Source: Bombus terrestris (Eukaryota; Arthropoda; Insecta; Hymenoptera; Apidae). From it: a stretch of DNA of 64,000 nucleotides. The first letter of the stretch is position 1. The number at the start of each line of letters is the position of its first letter. Made by a program: the position numbers and the translations under genes. Where the stretch lies: positions 3,311,501-3,375,500 of the forward strand of contig NC_063278.1 of assembly GCF_910591885.1 (NCBI RefSeq). The letters are read 5' to 3'. The notes beneath the pieces were generated by a model, which saw only the letters and a list, made by a program, of their open reading frames with translations, searched no databases and was not told the DNA's origin. Positions 52,603 through 64,000 of this stretch are shown one piece after another.

Positions 52603-53781
52603 AAACTGGTTTTATTCCGAACTGTTTTTCATCTTCGAGCACGTTGTATTAAAATTTTCCTGTAGGACCATAGAGTGACGTTAGATTCCAAAAATTTAAT
52701 TGGAAATATTAATTATCGGAAGCATTTATTTGCTTCTAAACTTCAACAAAATTTTTGATACAGTTTATTAACCACGGTACTTGTTTTATGACGATATTTA
52801 TTTCAGAATAACCCGTAACCTTTGACAGCAGTTTATTAATTAATAAACTACGACATTTTTATAGTGTAGGCGTAATGTTCAGTTACTACCTATGCATACT
52901 CATACGTTTTGTAATTCTAGAATTCTTTTTATTTTACGTTTATCTTTACACGTTTATCTCCGTGACATAAATGTTAGCTTGTCAAAATTAAATAAAATTT
53001 AGTTCCAAAGGAATATTTGAAATACTCGAACGATTACGAATATTTAGATGGAAATTACCTATTTGACATCGTTTATTCGGATATTGTAGAGTGTTACTCG
53101 TAAATTTGTCGTTTCACTCGAGACTACATTTTCAGATTATGAGGAGCACGTGACGCGAATATTTAATCGTTAAATGTGCATAAAATTCCCACGTCCAAAA
53201 ATCGAACCTCGATTCAGAAGAGAAGGAAAAATATTGAAATATTTAATTAATAATCTAAGTTTTCAATTGTCTCCTTTTTCAATTTTCTAAATAAACTTGT
53301 TCCTTTCGTCGTATATATTTATTAATAAGAAAATACGATTTCTAAATATATTTTTTAGGGAAGTATCACGCGTTAAAATTTCTGAACGAATTTTACGAAA
53401 ATAGGTGTATTTATTGCGCATCTCGTTTAATTAAATTCATTGAAATATGCCTGACTTGAATGGAGTCTGCGACTGGTTAAGTCCTGTTTACTCCTCCGGA
53501 ATGTCGATAATGACTCCTGACCGAGTTAGCCAATTAAATTAGCGGTTGGCGGTGTCAGGCACGATAGCTTCATTCTATTTCGCTCGTATCTTGAAGATTT
53601 ATCGGCCGCGTATCAGCCATAAAATCGCTTTGCATCGCAAACCCGAATCTGAGAGTCTTCCGCTGAAAATGGCTTCCATTCCGCGTGAATGGTCGATTTG
53701 CGCCCGTACTTACTATACTAAGTGTCCGCACACTTATATGAATTCCAAGATAGAAGATATACATACATATATATATATATA
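52603..53781. other. Intergenic or intronic DNA without recognised feature
   Basis: AT-rich with (TA)n at 53763-53780. The plus frame at 53546-53797 and its opposite are not supported. Confidence 0.4.
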
Positions 53782-53976
53782 CAGGGTGTTCGTTTGAAAA
53801 TTTCACGTTCGATGTCGAAAAGTACGCGTTAGCTTGGAAGCTTCCAAGAGATGAGAAACGTGAAGCGTAATTAGATTTCCATCCGGAAATCGCGATACTT
53901 TCGTTTCGAATATCTTCTTCCTAGAACGCGTACATTCCCAGAAAATTCATCGTGAAGTTTTCTAACGAACACCCTG
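53782..53976. mobile_element. Tc1/mariner-like MITE, 195 bp, TA duplication
   Basis: The left end CAGGGTGTTCGTTTGAAAA and right end TTTTCTAACGAACACCCTG are inverted repeats extending about 27 bp (to TTTCACG and CGTGAAG). TA flanks both sides (53780-53781 and 53977-53978). No coding capacity. Confidence 0.88.
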
Positions 53977-53979
53977 TAC

Positions 53980-56900
53980 GTATAGGTGGGACATAGGGAA
54001 ATGTGATTTTACGATAAAGTCGTAATGTTCGATACGGGATCCATTTCTGAACCACTGCAACTACCTCATTTACCATTCGCAATTTTGCGCCAAACGATCC
54101 TGCGGACGCGAAATGTTCGCAATAACGTTCGCGGGTATTTCGGACTCGGCACGCTCTACTTTATGAATATTTTATTCGAATCAAACAGCGTTTATGAAGG
54201 AATTCGAAGCAAGTTCATCTTTGCAAGCGTGTAGCGAAGCGACGAGTTTTACCATCGTATCAGGTATTATACGCAATGCAAATGTGTTAACGAGGATGAC
54301 GTGGGAAAGGAAAAATTAGACTTTGTGCGTTATGGGATATATGGAATCCTTTGAATAAAAAATTACTCCTTAATTTGGTGCTTCGTGGTTGACGCGGCGA
54401 TGTATCCTACACTGAACTTTGACACAAATTTGTAACCGGTCAAACGATGAATATTACCGGTAAAACTGATCTTAAAGTTGCGTACATTTTGTAGCGGAAC
54501 ATTCGACAAAATGAATTTCTCTATTAGCCGTAATAAATGATAAAAATAACGAGTAACAAAGATTGTCGCCTTTGACGATGAAATTTCACAACTGACATTA
54601 CGGTACGTCCAATATTCATCGATATTTTTCTGTAACACTGCAAGTACGTAATACGAAAGTCGCATAGAGCGAAGATCACTCTTTCAGCCAGGTCCAGGAT
54701 AACGCGATAATACGTTTAACATCAATCATCATTATCTTACTTATACGCGAAGCAACGTGATTACGTTCAAATTATATCCTATACATATATTCAATGGGAT
54801 TATATCGCGCGGCACAATTTCCACCCGAGTAAATATAAAATGAAATTACTCTCGAAGCAGAAAGAAAGAGGAAAACAATTCGAATAAGCAACGATGGTAT
54901 TCGGCTGTTTTTAAAAGACGCTTTATGCGAAGCATCCTGTAATCCTGCGAGTTTCTGTTCTAATTAAATCAGCATTTCCAGCGGCCGATTCAATGTTCCA
55001 AGAGTGATGGGAATGGCTGACGAGTAATCAGCCTGTAATTTGAAAGTTCACGGTAGAGCGGGATCCAAAGTCTGACAGAACGGAGCAGATTCGCGGGATC
55101 AGACCTTTGATTTTCGCTTCGCTCTAGGAAATATGAACATCGAACGGAAAAGCGATACGCGATATTCCCGTAATTCGCGTACGTAGCAACGGAGACGATT
55201 ATCCGAATTGGAGAGGAAAAGAAATTTTCTATGACGATTGTTTGCCAGCGTGTGATACGCCGAACGCTAATGGTAATTCGCACGACCTACATTCTACCTA
55301 CATTCCATGATCTTCGAATAACGCTCGTTAAAATTGATAAAACTGAAACTCTCGTAGGATCGGCTCACGTCCGTCAAATTATTCCTGGCGATAAGTAATT
55401 AACTGTGATTTTGAATTTGTACGAGTGGAAGGAAGGACGACGATTTTGGCTACTAAAATTACGTTGCTCGTAATCCAGCGCACCTGCTGCGCACGATCTC
55501 TGGCCGAAGGAAAACCGGGTCGCGGAGCTCGATAAATAAAGGTACCTATACCTTGCTAAGTTCTCCGACTTTAATTCCACTTAATTATTCACGCGTATCT
55601 GCGAAGAAGGAAGGATTTACAATTCGCTGTGGATTAAGAGGTCGCGAGCACACGGAGAGACAATTTTGTCGAAGACGATTTAAAACGGTTCTATTTGCTG
55701 GTGAGACAGCGTGCACTCGCTATCGGCGACATAATCGACTGTTTCGTAAATTATAGCAGGTCGTTAACGAACTGAAACTGTTTGGAACTAGCGATAGAAT
55801 TATTGTTTCCTGCGTGAAAGTAATAACGGCGATGTTTGTCGTTGATTGCTCTTCAAAATCGACAATTTTATTGTAATATTTAAAACGTAGCGAATTATTG
55901 GTCTTTTTACTACCTGTAACGTGTTACCGAATTTTAATTAAAACAGGACAATCAGAGAATCGATTTTCGCCTGGTAATAATTTCATATAATTGCATGTGT
56001 GCGAACGATTATGTAATTATTGCCGCGATATCGAAAGCAATTTCCTCCAAGTTATTTATATGATCGCCGATTAACTATAAGACCGATTCTACGTTTTAAC
56101 ATTTCGCTTATATCGTTATCACGTTGTAACGTCGTTGTAAATCTCTTAATGAGATTTATATATCTCTAATGAAAAGAGATGTCTTGCCTTCTTGACTGCT
56201 TTTGCGATTTAAGATAAAAAAGAAAATGAGAAAAGAAAGAAGAGAAAAAGAAGCGACACTAATACGTACTGCAACGATAATTGCAGCGTTTTTATCGTTA
56301 AGAATTCCATCGGAAGACCATCGTCGTTTGATTCGTTCGAACGGGCAGGAATAAAATCTAGGTAATAGGTCATCGTTATTGGTTACCCTTTTCATGGACG
56401 AGACTTATTAAAACTTCGATGAGATTGGTTTCTTTCGAGACTCGAGGAGACGGCGTAATCAGTGCGTGTAACCGTGCCACGGAACAAAATTAAACTTCTT
56501 CTCTGTTAGTCACGTTGCGATCGCCCCTTTTCCGTTCCAACGAACTGTTGATATCTTTTCTCTTTTCACGGAAGCTTTTGCAAGAGCAAAAAGCAATAAA
56601 ATACGTATAATAACAGAATCGCTCGCGATCAACAACAGTATTTCTCTTGGCTGTAGCTCGATGACGATAATACGACGAACAGTGCTATATCACTCGCGAG
56701 TGACGCAACAATATTCCACGAACGTACACGTAAATGGTAATGTCGTTCTTTAATTATGTCAAACGATGCGATATCTGTTGCTTATCGATAGAAACGATAT
56801 TTATATGAATTATGAATCGTCTTCGTGACATAGTGTGCTATAGCGTGAGAAAATATTTCGCGTGGTAAACTAAAGAGAAAGCTTCTGAGTTGTTACTATT

Positions 56901-58635
56901 ATTTAAATGACGTTTCCTCGTCAACGTCAAATGAATATGACGTGCTAGTAATGCAATAGCGCACAAGCCTATAATGCGTGAATAATAGAGTATTCCAGGT
57001 ATATTATAGTACAGTGAATAGCGGTTTGCCGTGCATAGTATACTGGTATCTCGGACGTTACACCGAGCTGCATTAATTCCTTTCAACCCTCAATTTCATC
57101 CGATGGGATTGGATACGAGATAAAACGTACTCACAGTCATTTAGTTTGATAAATGATCCGAGAGAACAGCGTGCATTAGATATCTTCCGCGGATGTTCTT
57201 TTATTTTCGTTCTTTGCTTTCTCTAACAGTATGCAACGACAATGAGAACAATTGGTCGAACCACGAGAAAGAAGATAGTTAAATATATCGTTTATTTTTT
57301 ACGATTAGACGTACACACAGAATAAGTTGTTCGTCATGTTCGTAAAAATGTGAATTTGCAAAAACAGGCATCAGAGTTTGCCGTTTAAACTTTGTGCGAA
57401 TCACAATTACGTAGAAAGTTTTATTCATATCTATTTTTACCTCACCGTGTACGCAAATCTATAGAAATAAAAGGTAGAAAAATGGAAGCAGCGTTTGAGG
57501 AATTATAAAATAGATAGAAAAATTCTACTCGGTTCGATTCTGTGATAGAGCTTTTATCGTTTCTATCGTGACAGAATATAACGCGATCGATATACTAATT
57601 ATAACTTTCTATGTTTCTAAAAACTGTTGCAACTGTTGAGCAAGTAAAAAATAGTTTTTGCACCTACGCACGTGTCGTATGGATCTCCATTAAAAAGTCA
57701 TGGAATATCGATTACACGTTTGTACAGTGTCTCTGGTAGGTTCTATGGCGATTGCTGGCAGCTGATTCTATTCGTATTTCGAACTTATTATTATACAACG
57801 CAAAGAACTACGATTAAGAATATTTAGGAATAGCATGATCCTAAGTACGAGGCTAATTTTCCAATTATATCTTTTTCCTCCATGTTCAAGATATTTGAAA
57901 CGTTAGAGTTAATTATTAGCTCTACCGTCGTTCTCGCTTCTTCTTCGCTTCGTATCTCCTCGGATATCTCCTTCTTTTTCAACTGTTCGTTCATAAAGTT
58001 CGTGTAACGCGCAAAAGGTGCAAAAATTACATCGGCTGGTAGAACGAAATATTCCATAACTATGTATATTCTAACAATACTATTGAAATGTAACGTTCAT
58101 CTGGGGCTGTACACACTCGAGGAAAACAGCAGTGTTAAGCACGATGACACTGAATTTCAAGAACCAACGAATAAAGCTTGGAAATTTGAAGGCGAAATGA
58201 TGCACAGGCTGCTGCTCGTACTATGCAAAAGTGTATGAAATATCCAAAATGGAGCAACTGTTACGATATTTAATAAAAGCCAATGTAATTCTTATGCCTT
58301 ATAACTCTATGAGACTCATTCGCAGTTAAAAAAAAAAAAAAAAGAAGAGAAAGAACGAAATTGATCCCAATTTTGGTTTCATCTTTTCATTTACATTCAT
58401 AGAAATATGAAATTGCATAAGAATCTACGGATAATCGTCCGAGCTATCATTCTTATCGAAACTGTTTAGCGTATAATCTCTTATAATTGCCCTACAAATC
58501 TTATATATCGATATAAAATATATTTGAAGTGAATTAACAGCTAAATAAGAGCTAAATAAATAAAACAGCAGAATATTGCAAATGAAAAAAGAGAAATTTT
58601 TTTTTAAAGAAAATTCTGGTAGATAAACTAAACAA
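53980..58635. other. Gene-free DNA, CpG-richer at 55000-55760
   Basis: No exon could be supported in 4.6 kb. The 55000-55760 part is richer in CpG and may be regulatory, since it lies upstream of the RGK-like gene. Frames on both strands (54363-54665, 54990-55283, 55374-55756) lack recognisable domains. Confidence 0.35.
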
Positions 58636-59100
58636 AAATTAAAAAAAATTTTTTTTTTTTTTTTTAACGTGGAGGAAATCTTCATAGACACCTTGCCACT
58701 CTGTTGTAATACCCTAACGCCCACCAACAGAAGACACGAGGTAGTGCCGGATTCTTACCGGCTAAAACCTCCACGGGTGGAACAGTTAACAGCATGGAAG
58801 TCCGGTCTCTGTAACCTGGGGTGTCGTCTGCGCAAACACTAGGGGGGCCTTCATACAAACTACCAAACAACTTTGGAACGTTAAGAGCAGAAGAATGCCC
58901 GGGGTTTAAACCAGGGGTTACCCCCCGGGTTTCCAGGCCTTACATCTACCCCCTCCCCTCCAAGGCTGTACGGTAATTTTCAGAAAACACCTAGTATCTA
59001 GCAAACGAAAAATCCAGTAACAGCAAGATTCGAACTCCCGAACGCCTCTTGCCATCCAAGTCGGAAGTCAACGAGCGTAGCTGTCTGCCCCACCGAAATA
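58636..59100 (-). mobile_element. tRNA-derived SINE with A tail, about 460 bp
   Basis: Read on the minus strand from about 59095, GGGGCAGACAGCTACGCTCG (box-A-like) is followed about 45 bp later by GGAGTTCGAATCTTG (box-B-like). A long GC-rich body then runs to CCTCCACGTTAAAAAAAAAA at 58640. The internal pol III promoter plus poly(A) tail is the SINE layout. The body includes a GC-rich hairpin, CCCGGGG...CCCCGGG, at 58897-58929. The minus frame at 58682-58870 has no known domain. It might be a composite with a LINE 3' end. Confidence 0.65.
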
Positions 59101-59161
59101 TTCAGTGTTGGTTATCGTATATAACGACAGATATAACGTATACAGCATGGGCAGTTCAACC

Positions 59162-59223
59162 TTTTTTTTTTTTTGGCAGACTTTTACAATCAATTCTCAT
59201 TGAGAATTATAAGTAAATTAGTT
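59162..59223 (-). mobile_element. 5'-truncated jockey-like LINE, 3' terminus only
   Basis: On the minus strand AATTTACTTATAATTCTCAA, TGAGAATTGATTGTAAAAG and an A tail match the 3' end of the LINE at 28510-28565 almost base for base (about 48 bp). Only the terminal hairpin region and tail were copied, an extreme 5' truncation. Confidence 0.8.
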
Positions 59224-61941
59224 CAACTTGAAACTTTTCATAAGATCTTTGCACTGAAACACAGTGCAAAATATAAAAATTTGTCAACTCGAATTTCCGT
59301 ACTTTTTGTCAGTTATTCGATCTACGTGTTGCAATACTTTTCATTATAGAGAGCAGAAAAATGCATCGATCAGCGAGTAAGAGAATATATAGTTCTATTT
59401 GAAAAAATGGGGATGATTTTAACATTTAGCCAACCGAATAGGGAGATCTCCCCTGTGTGAAAAATATCGCTGCGCGATCGTACGAGGAGATCTCCGTTTT
59501 CGACTTTAGCAACGCGTTTTCCTTTGTTGTTATTATCAGTTATTGTTTACCTGGAATTGTCGCCAATTAATTGCACCACTTTTTCTGCTTTTATAAAGCA
59601 CAGTGTATGATAAAATACACGAATTTTAGTTATATTATTTTAATTTTAATTATTTTAATTTAAGTAATGATCGAACGATACCACATTGTAAAAAAATATT
59701 AAAATGTATTATAAATTTTTAATTTCACCTTCAAGTCGTCTTATTTATTTTTAGTCGTCTTTAATGTTTTTAATTTTACCTATATTTTTGTATACTTTTA
59801 ATATATACTTTTAATTTGATGTTTTGTATAAACAATATGTGAAATCATTAAATAAAATCATTAAATATAATTAGACTTCTTTGTTTTTTAAGTAGCGAAT
59901 ATTAATCCTCGATGGACAACGTATAGGTTGGCTTATCCGAACGCGGTGGAAACGCATAGCTCGCTGTGGCGCGCGCGGTTAGTTAAGTGTTAAGATACTT
60001 GAAACATCGGTACTTTCGAAATGACTACATATAACGAAACGTACATCGTTCGAAACCGTTTAATTTTGCTAATGAAATTATTTTCTATCTCGTACCGTTT
60101 TGAAGCTGTAGCTTGTTTCAGTTTCATGGGACAACCTGTACATTAGGTGTACCGTAAATTACATTCGTTTTTCAAGTAAAGGAAACTAATAATTTTAATG
60201 AATAATTCTAACACGTAATCCTTGCGTAGTAAGTCACCGCAAATATGACGTTCTCATTAATTACGAAAAACATTAATTACCGTTCTTACAAAATTGTTAG
60301 AAAAACTAATGCATTGCGTAAAATGACTAGAAGAATTCTTAAAAAAAAAAATCACCTCCGACTTCACCGTTTTTGAATAAAAATAGCATGAAATATGTAA
60401 TATCGGTAATTTCGCTATCGAAAATGCCATTTATCGCAGTGCCAAGTCACCGTTCTGTTCATTTCTGAATAGTTTGTTAGTGTGCGCGCGCAGGAAGTAC
60501 AGACACCCAAGAAATTTCTTCCTCCGGGAAGAATCTCGTGTTTTACTTTTCAGGCGTATCGTCGTTATTTTCGCGCTATGAATGCCTTAAGAACGTAACG
60601 CGTGATCAACGAAATATTTACATGTAACGATCGTTATACGTATAGACGGCACATAAATAAATATAAAAGTAAAAAAAAAGAGAGAGAAAACGATGGAAGG
60701 AAAGAATCCTTGTGGTATCAACGAACCCTTTGAGCCGCTTGAACGATTATTATCAGAGTTCCTCCGTACGATGTCTCGAACACGCGCAGACTCGAACAGG
60801 CAAATTCGATGTAATCGTCATTCATTCATGTACCTATGTGCACGTTGACATGCGATAGGTGTAAATGATTTACGGGAATAGCTTCGGACAGAACACTCCG
60901 TAATCAGATCAATCTAATCGGATCAGTCGTCCTACGTGTTCGTAGTTATCTTATCGTTCAACAATCCCGATTTGGTCGCGTGCAAGGCGAATCGTCCTCT
61001 TTGAACTCCGTTCCCGGATAATTGCTCGCTAAACCCTGGCTGCTCGTTGACACTTTTAACTTCAACCTTTCGCGATGTATTAATAACGGGCAATTTGCGC
61101 GGCCACGTTTAATATTGTTTTTTTACACATCCATTACTAAGCTCTCTCTCTCTCTTTTTTTTTTTTTTAAGTACGTTTCAACGTAACATTCATTGCATAC
61201 GCAATTATTAATGCTGACATATACGGACACCCACACTATGTTCAGGTTTGTCGATCCGCATATCGCGTTGATTATTCTACGTTTATCGCAGTTTGAACAT
61301 ACGTAAACAATTTCTACGTAAACGCTTGACCCTTCGAATTCGGGAAATTTCGGCAAAAGCAAGATTTTTCGGAAACAATTTATTCGTATCGATATTTGTT
61401 AATTTGATATTTGGCGGCAATCGGTAACAACGTATATCGCCGAAGCGAAGTGCCTAATGAGTCATCAATATCCCAACGGTCCTTCCATCGAATGTTCGAC
61501 AAGAAGGCGTGTGTGGCAACGGTCGCGAACGCCAAACTAACGCGTGGATAGTGGGGATACCGAGGGGCGACAAAAAGAAAGCAATCGAATCCGACCGACA
61601 GTCGAGTTTGAACCAAGACAGCGATAAAGTCGAATTGTAACCGGGCAACGAGATCGATTAGCGAAACCGAGAGCGATACGCGACGCGATCAAAAGAAGAC
61701 ACTTGTTAATAAATATATTGTTGACCTAAACATCGAATGATTATTTAACGCACTACACCCAATATCGCTTTAGATATAATTTCAAAGCCGCCGATCAGCG
61801 TGCAGCTCTAGTGCCGAGACCATGGCCGAGTTCCTCCAGCGCATTTGATAGATAAATAAGTAAAATAAATATATAATTACACAACCAAATCGCGAATAAA
61901 CTTTCCCCGGATTCAAAGGTTTAATCGTACGGTAGATCTTT
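59224..61941. other. Gene-free DNA
   Basis: Nothing firm. CCCATGAAACTGAAACAAG-type DNA ending GGGACAACCTGTA near 60127-60140 may be a decayed mariner-type end. (CT)n and T runs lie at 61141-61168. The 61440-61740 part is CpG-rich with AATAAATATATTG near 61710 and might be an old LTR. Confidence 0.3.
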
Positions 61942-62156
61942 AAACAGTTAGCTTTTCGACGAGTATACTCGTCATGCGTGACAAGTAGTTAGAATTTGCT
62001 GTCTAAATTGCGATTTAGTAATCGCGATAAGTTGCAACAATGAAATTAAAACATAGGACAGTCATTTCGTTACAAAGTATACTCGTCATCGCTTACTCTT
62101 CGAGACACATTTTAGGTACACGTTTTTCAAAGAGATCGCAACAGCTAACTGGTTAA
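61942..62156. mobile_element. TTAA-ended MITE, single-unit relative of the 14.18-kb array element
   Basis: The left end reads TTAAACAGTTAGCTTTTC then GACGAGTATACTCGTC (about 61961-61976). The right end, read inward, is TTAACCAGTTAGCTGTTGC, with AGTAAGCGATGACGAGTATAC further in. The interior word GTAACGAAATGACTGT (minus strand) matches CGTAACGAAACGACTGT of the 137-bp units. Only one internal unit is present. Confidence 0.82.
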
Positions 62157-62335
62157 CAGAACATCGTCTTATTTTCACGTCACACTAATATTCAGCTTCT
62201 ATTTTACGTTATGCTATCTAGCAATTCTTAGATACAGCTCCAACTGCGAAATAGATTTATCTTGTTAACGCCAATATTTTTGTGGCGGCATATCTGTCTT
62301 CTTAGGACGTTTCGATTCGAAGATGCCTCACGTAG

Positions 62336-62750
62336 TTGTTTTGCCACAGAGAATTAACACTGCACGACGCACATAATGTAATAAAAAAACTCTGGACAAA
62401 GCAATTTCGTCACTACGTGCAACCGACAACCGGCGACAAGTCCAAACCTTCCGGCACCCCCTCCCCCAAACAGTATAAATGAAGAAGACCATGTTCTCCA
62501 GACATAGTCAGTCAGTCGCGCGAATCAATATCAGCATCGAGTCATCGAGATCATCAGTGGGGCGAATAAGTATTCAGCACCGCAGAATTTTCGCAATCTT
62601 ATAACAAATATCATCGAACGAGCAACGCTTGCGATTAACTTAGTATTCTATATTTTAAAATATCTGTAAATATAGTTAACGAAATCAACTCGTCCCGTTG
62701 TTAATTTAACCAACCAGACGTCTCACTGTCTACCATATTTTTACGATACA
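62336..62750 (+). mobile_element. Probable solo LTR, relative of the 46.8-kb copy
   Basis: It shares GTTGTTTTGCCACAGAG, CACATAATGTAATAA, CTACGTGCAACC and CAGTATAAAT (near 62472) in the same order as the copy at 46829-47185. After the TATA-like motif comes CAGTCAGTC, an initiator-like start. Ends and target duplication were not resolved. Identity is moderate, so both are old. Confidence 0.5.
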
Positions 62751-64000
62751 CTAAGAAATTTTGACATTTGACACTGTTAAATGTTATGTTAGATTTAACT
62801 TTGTAAAATAGTTTCCATGAAAGACAGCTTGTAATTTATCACGGAGAAAAGGATAGAAGTTATTCGCGAAATTGCACAATTATTGGTATCAATAAATAGC
62901 AGATATCATTGGAAGATACAGAGAAGATCGCGTCCAATTTAAGAAACAAAGAGAACAACCTGCGAAAATCTGGGATCTAAAACTTTCTAATTTCATCTTT
63001 GTAAAACATTTGTTACGAATGACAGAGAGTAAACAAGAACGCGGACAAAGTTGAGATTGACCCGGTCTCTTCGTCCATCTGTTGTTAACTGTGCTCTCGT
63101 TGAAATTTCAACCAGTGAGAAAATATAAGGTGCAATTTAGAAAAGGTTATGAATTTTCGGGGTCATCTCCCCTTTTTCGTCAGACTCATACACCGTCGTT
63201 TGGCCGTACGTAAGTCAACAGCAATTAGCAAGTTCGTTAGTCCAGAGGTCCTTTGTTGTCCACGTATGCGTGCAGTTCCTACACCGAAAAGTTTCTTCAA
63301 GTTTCTGAAAGTCTTACAAGTTCAACAAGGAACATTCTCGCCTGTCCCTAAATTCGAGTAGAAAACTCCGCGTTTCTGTTTAACCGTTTAGTACGATGAG
63401 CTGGTTGAAATTTAAATTATGTGTTGGGAAAATGTGTCATTTTAACTCGGAAATTTATCTTCCACAAGTGTATCTAGAATCCTCGGTTTAAAAAAGGCGA
63501 CAGAACTTAGAACACGCATGCCCCGTTCCATCTTGTTTTCGAGTTACAACAAACTTTACGTTGGAATAATTCCATCGAAAGGTGCAAGTATAGTTGAACT
63601 AATTTCACGTGTCTACATATTTAGAAAAAGGAAGTGAATATGTTTGACGTTGAATCTTGCATTGTAATTCTGTAAACGGACCTGGTCAATGGCGAAACGT
63701 AGCCAGTTTTACGTTCGTATGCAAACAGATCAATTTAGAACGGATCTTACGAAGAAACAGTTCGTTAAAGAAGAAGTTCGCTATAGCTGGAAAACAAGAT
63801 GAAACAGGGCATACTTTTAAACGAACTTTTTCGTTTTCATGTGGGCGATCCACCGATAAAATAGATTCCCTGTGTTACGAAACTCTAGACACTGTTCGTA
63901 CAATATCGAACGAAAGAAACTTTATGAAATAAAAGAAAAGAAATTTTATAAAAACAGTTTGCATCTAAAGAATACAACGAATGAATATAATACACGGAAT
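62751..64000. other. Gene-free DNA at the right edge
   Basis: No supported exon. Frames at 63149-63361 and 63657-63932 on plus lack a domain, a signal peptide and convincing splice sites. Confidence 0.35.

Noticed and set aside
59015..59095. tRNA gene on the minus strand
   Set aside because: Box-A- and box-B-like motifs are present, but no acceptor or anticodon stem could be paired, and a long body with an A tail follows; a SINE fits better.

Overview
The window looks like part of an insect chromosome, most likely from a hymenopteran of bee type. It is AT-rich, but CpG is not depleted (TCG and CGA are common outside genes). Genes are split by long introns, and relics of mariner, piggyBac-like, hAT-like, jockey-like, R1-like and LTR elements are frequent. 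The organism call is inference; no species marker was seen.

Two protein-coding genes can be supported, on opposite strands, one inside the other. The outer gene is on the minus strand and encodes the N-terminal part of an RGK-family (Rad/Gem/Rem/Rem2-type) GTP-binding protein. Its exons are 51097-51260, 47706-47952 and 5212-5426. Splice phases match at both junctions (2, then 0). The GTPase-domain exons must lie beyond the left edge. The intron between the second and third exons is about 42.3 kb.

Inside that intron, on the plus strand, lies a complete four-exon gene for a divergent mitochondrial porin (VDAC family, 287 aa): 22392-22553, 25916-26141, 31281-31490 and 38690-38955. It keeps the N-terminal helix motif and the C-terminal GGHK motif but has Gln at position 73, where VDAC1 has the functionally important Glu73.

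Most of the rest is repeat-derived. Tandem arrays: a 39-bp minisatellite with a 195-bp five-unit higher-order repeat (4.4-4.95 kb); a 137-bp array that fills the interior of a TTAA-ended MITE (14.18-15.51 kb); a 250-bp array containing a piece of a palindromic mariner MITE (17.4-18.1 kb); and two arrays of one 184-bp unit in the same orientation, one in porin intron 1 (23.0-25.0 kb) and one 3' of the porin gene (43.2-44.45 kb). TTAA-bounded piggyBac-like MITEs with subterminal palindromes occur at 11.6, 14.2, 16.1, 39.9 and 61.9 kb. TA-flanked mariner-like MITEs occur at 1.65, 7.5, 17.4, 33.4, 35.1, 42.3, 52.5 and 53.8 kb. Two inverted copies of one solo LTR carry clean 5-bp target duplications (10.36 and 33.93 kb). 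A triple nest of retroposons sits at 27.1-28.6 kb. Gene-free stretches are listed with what, if anything, was seen in them.
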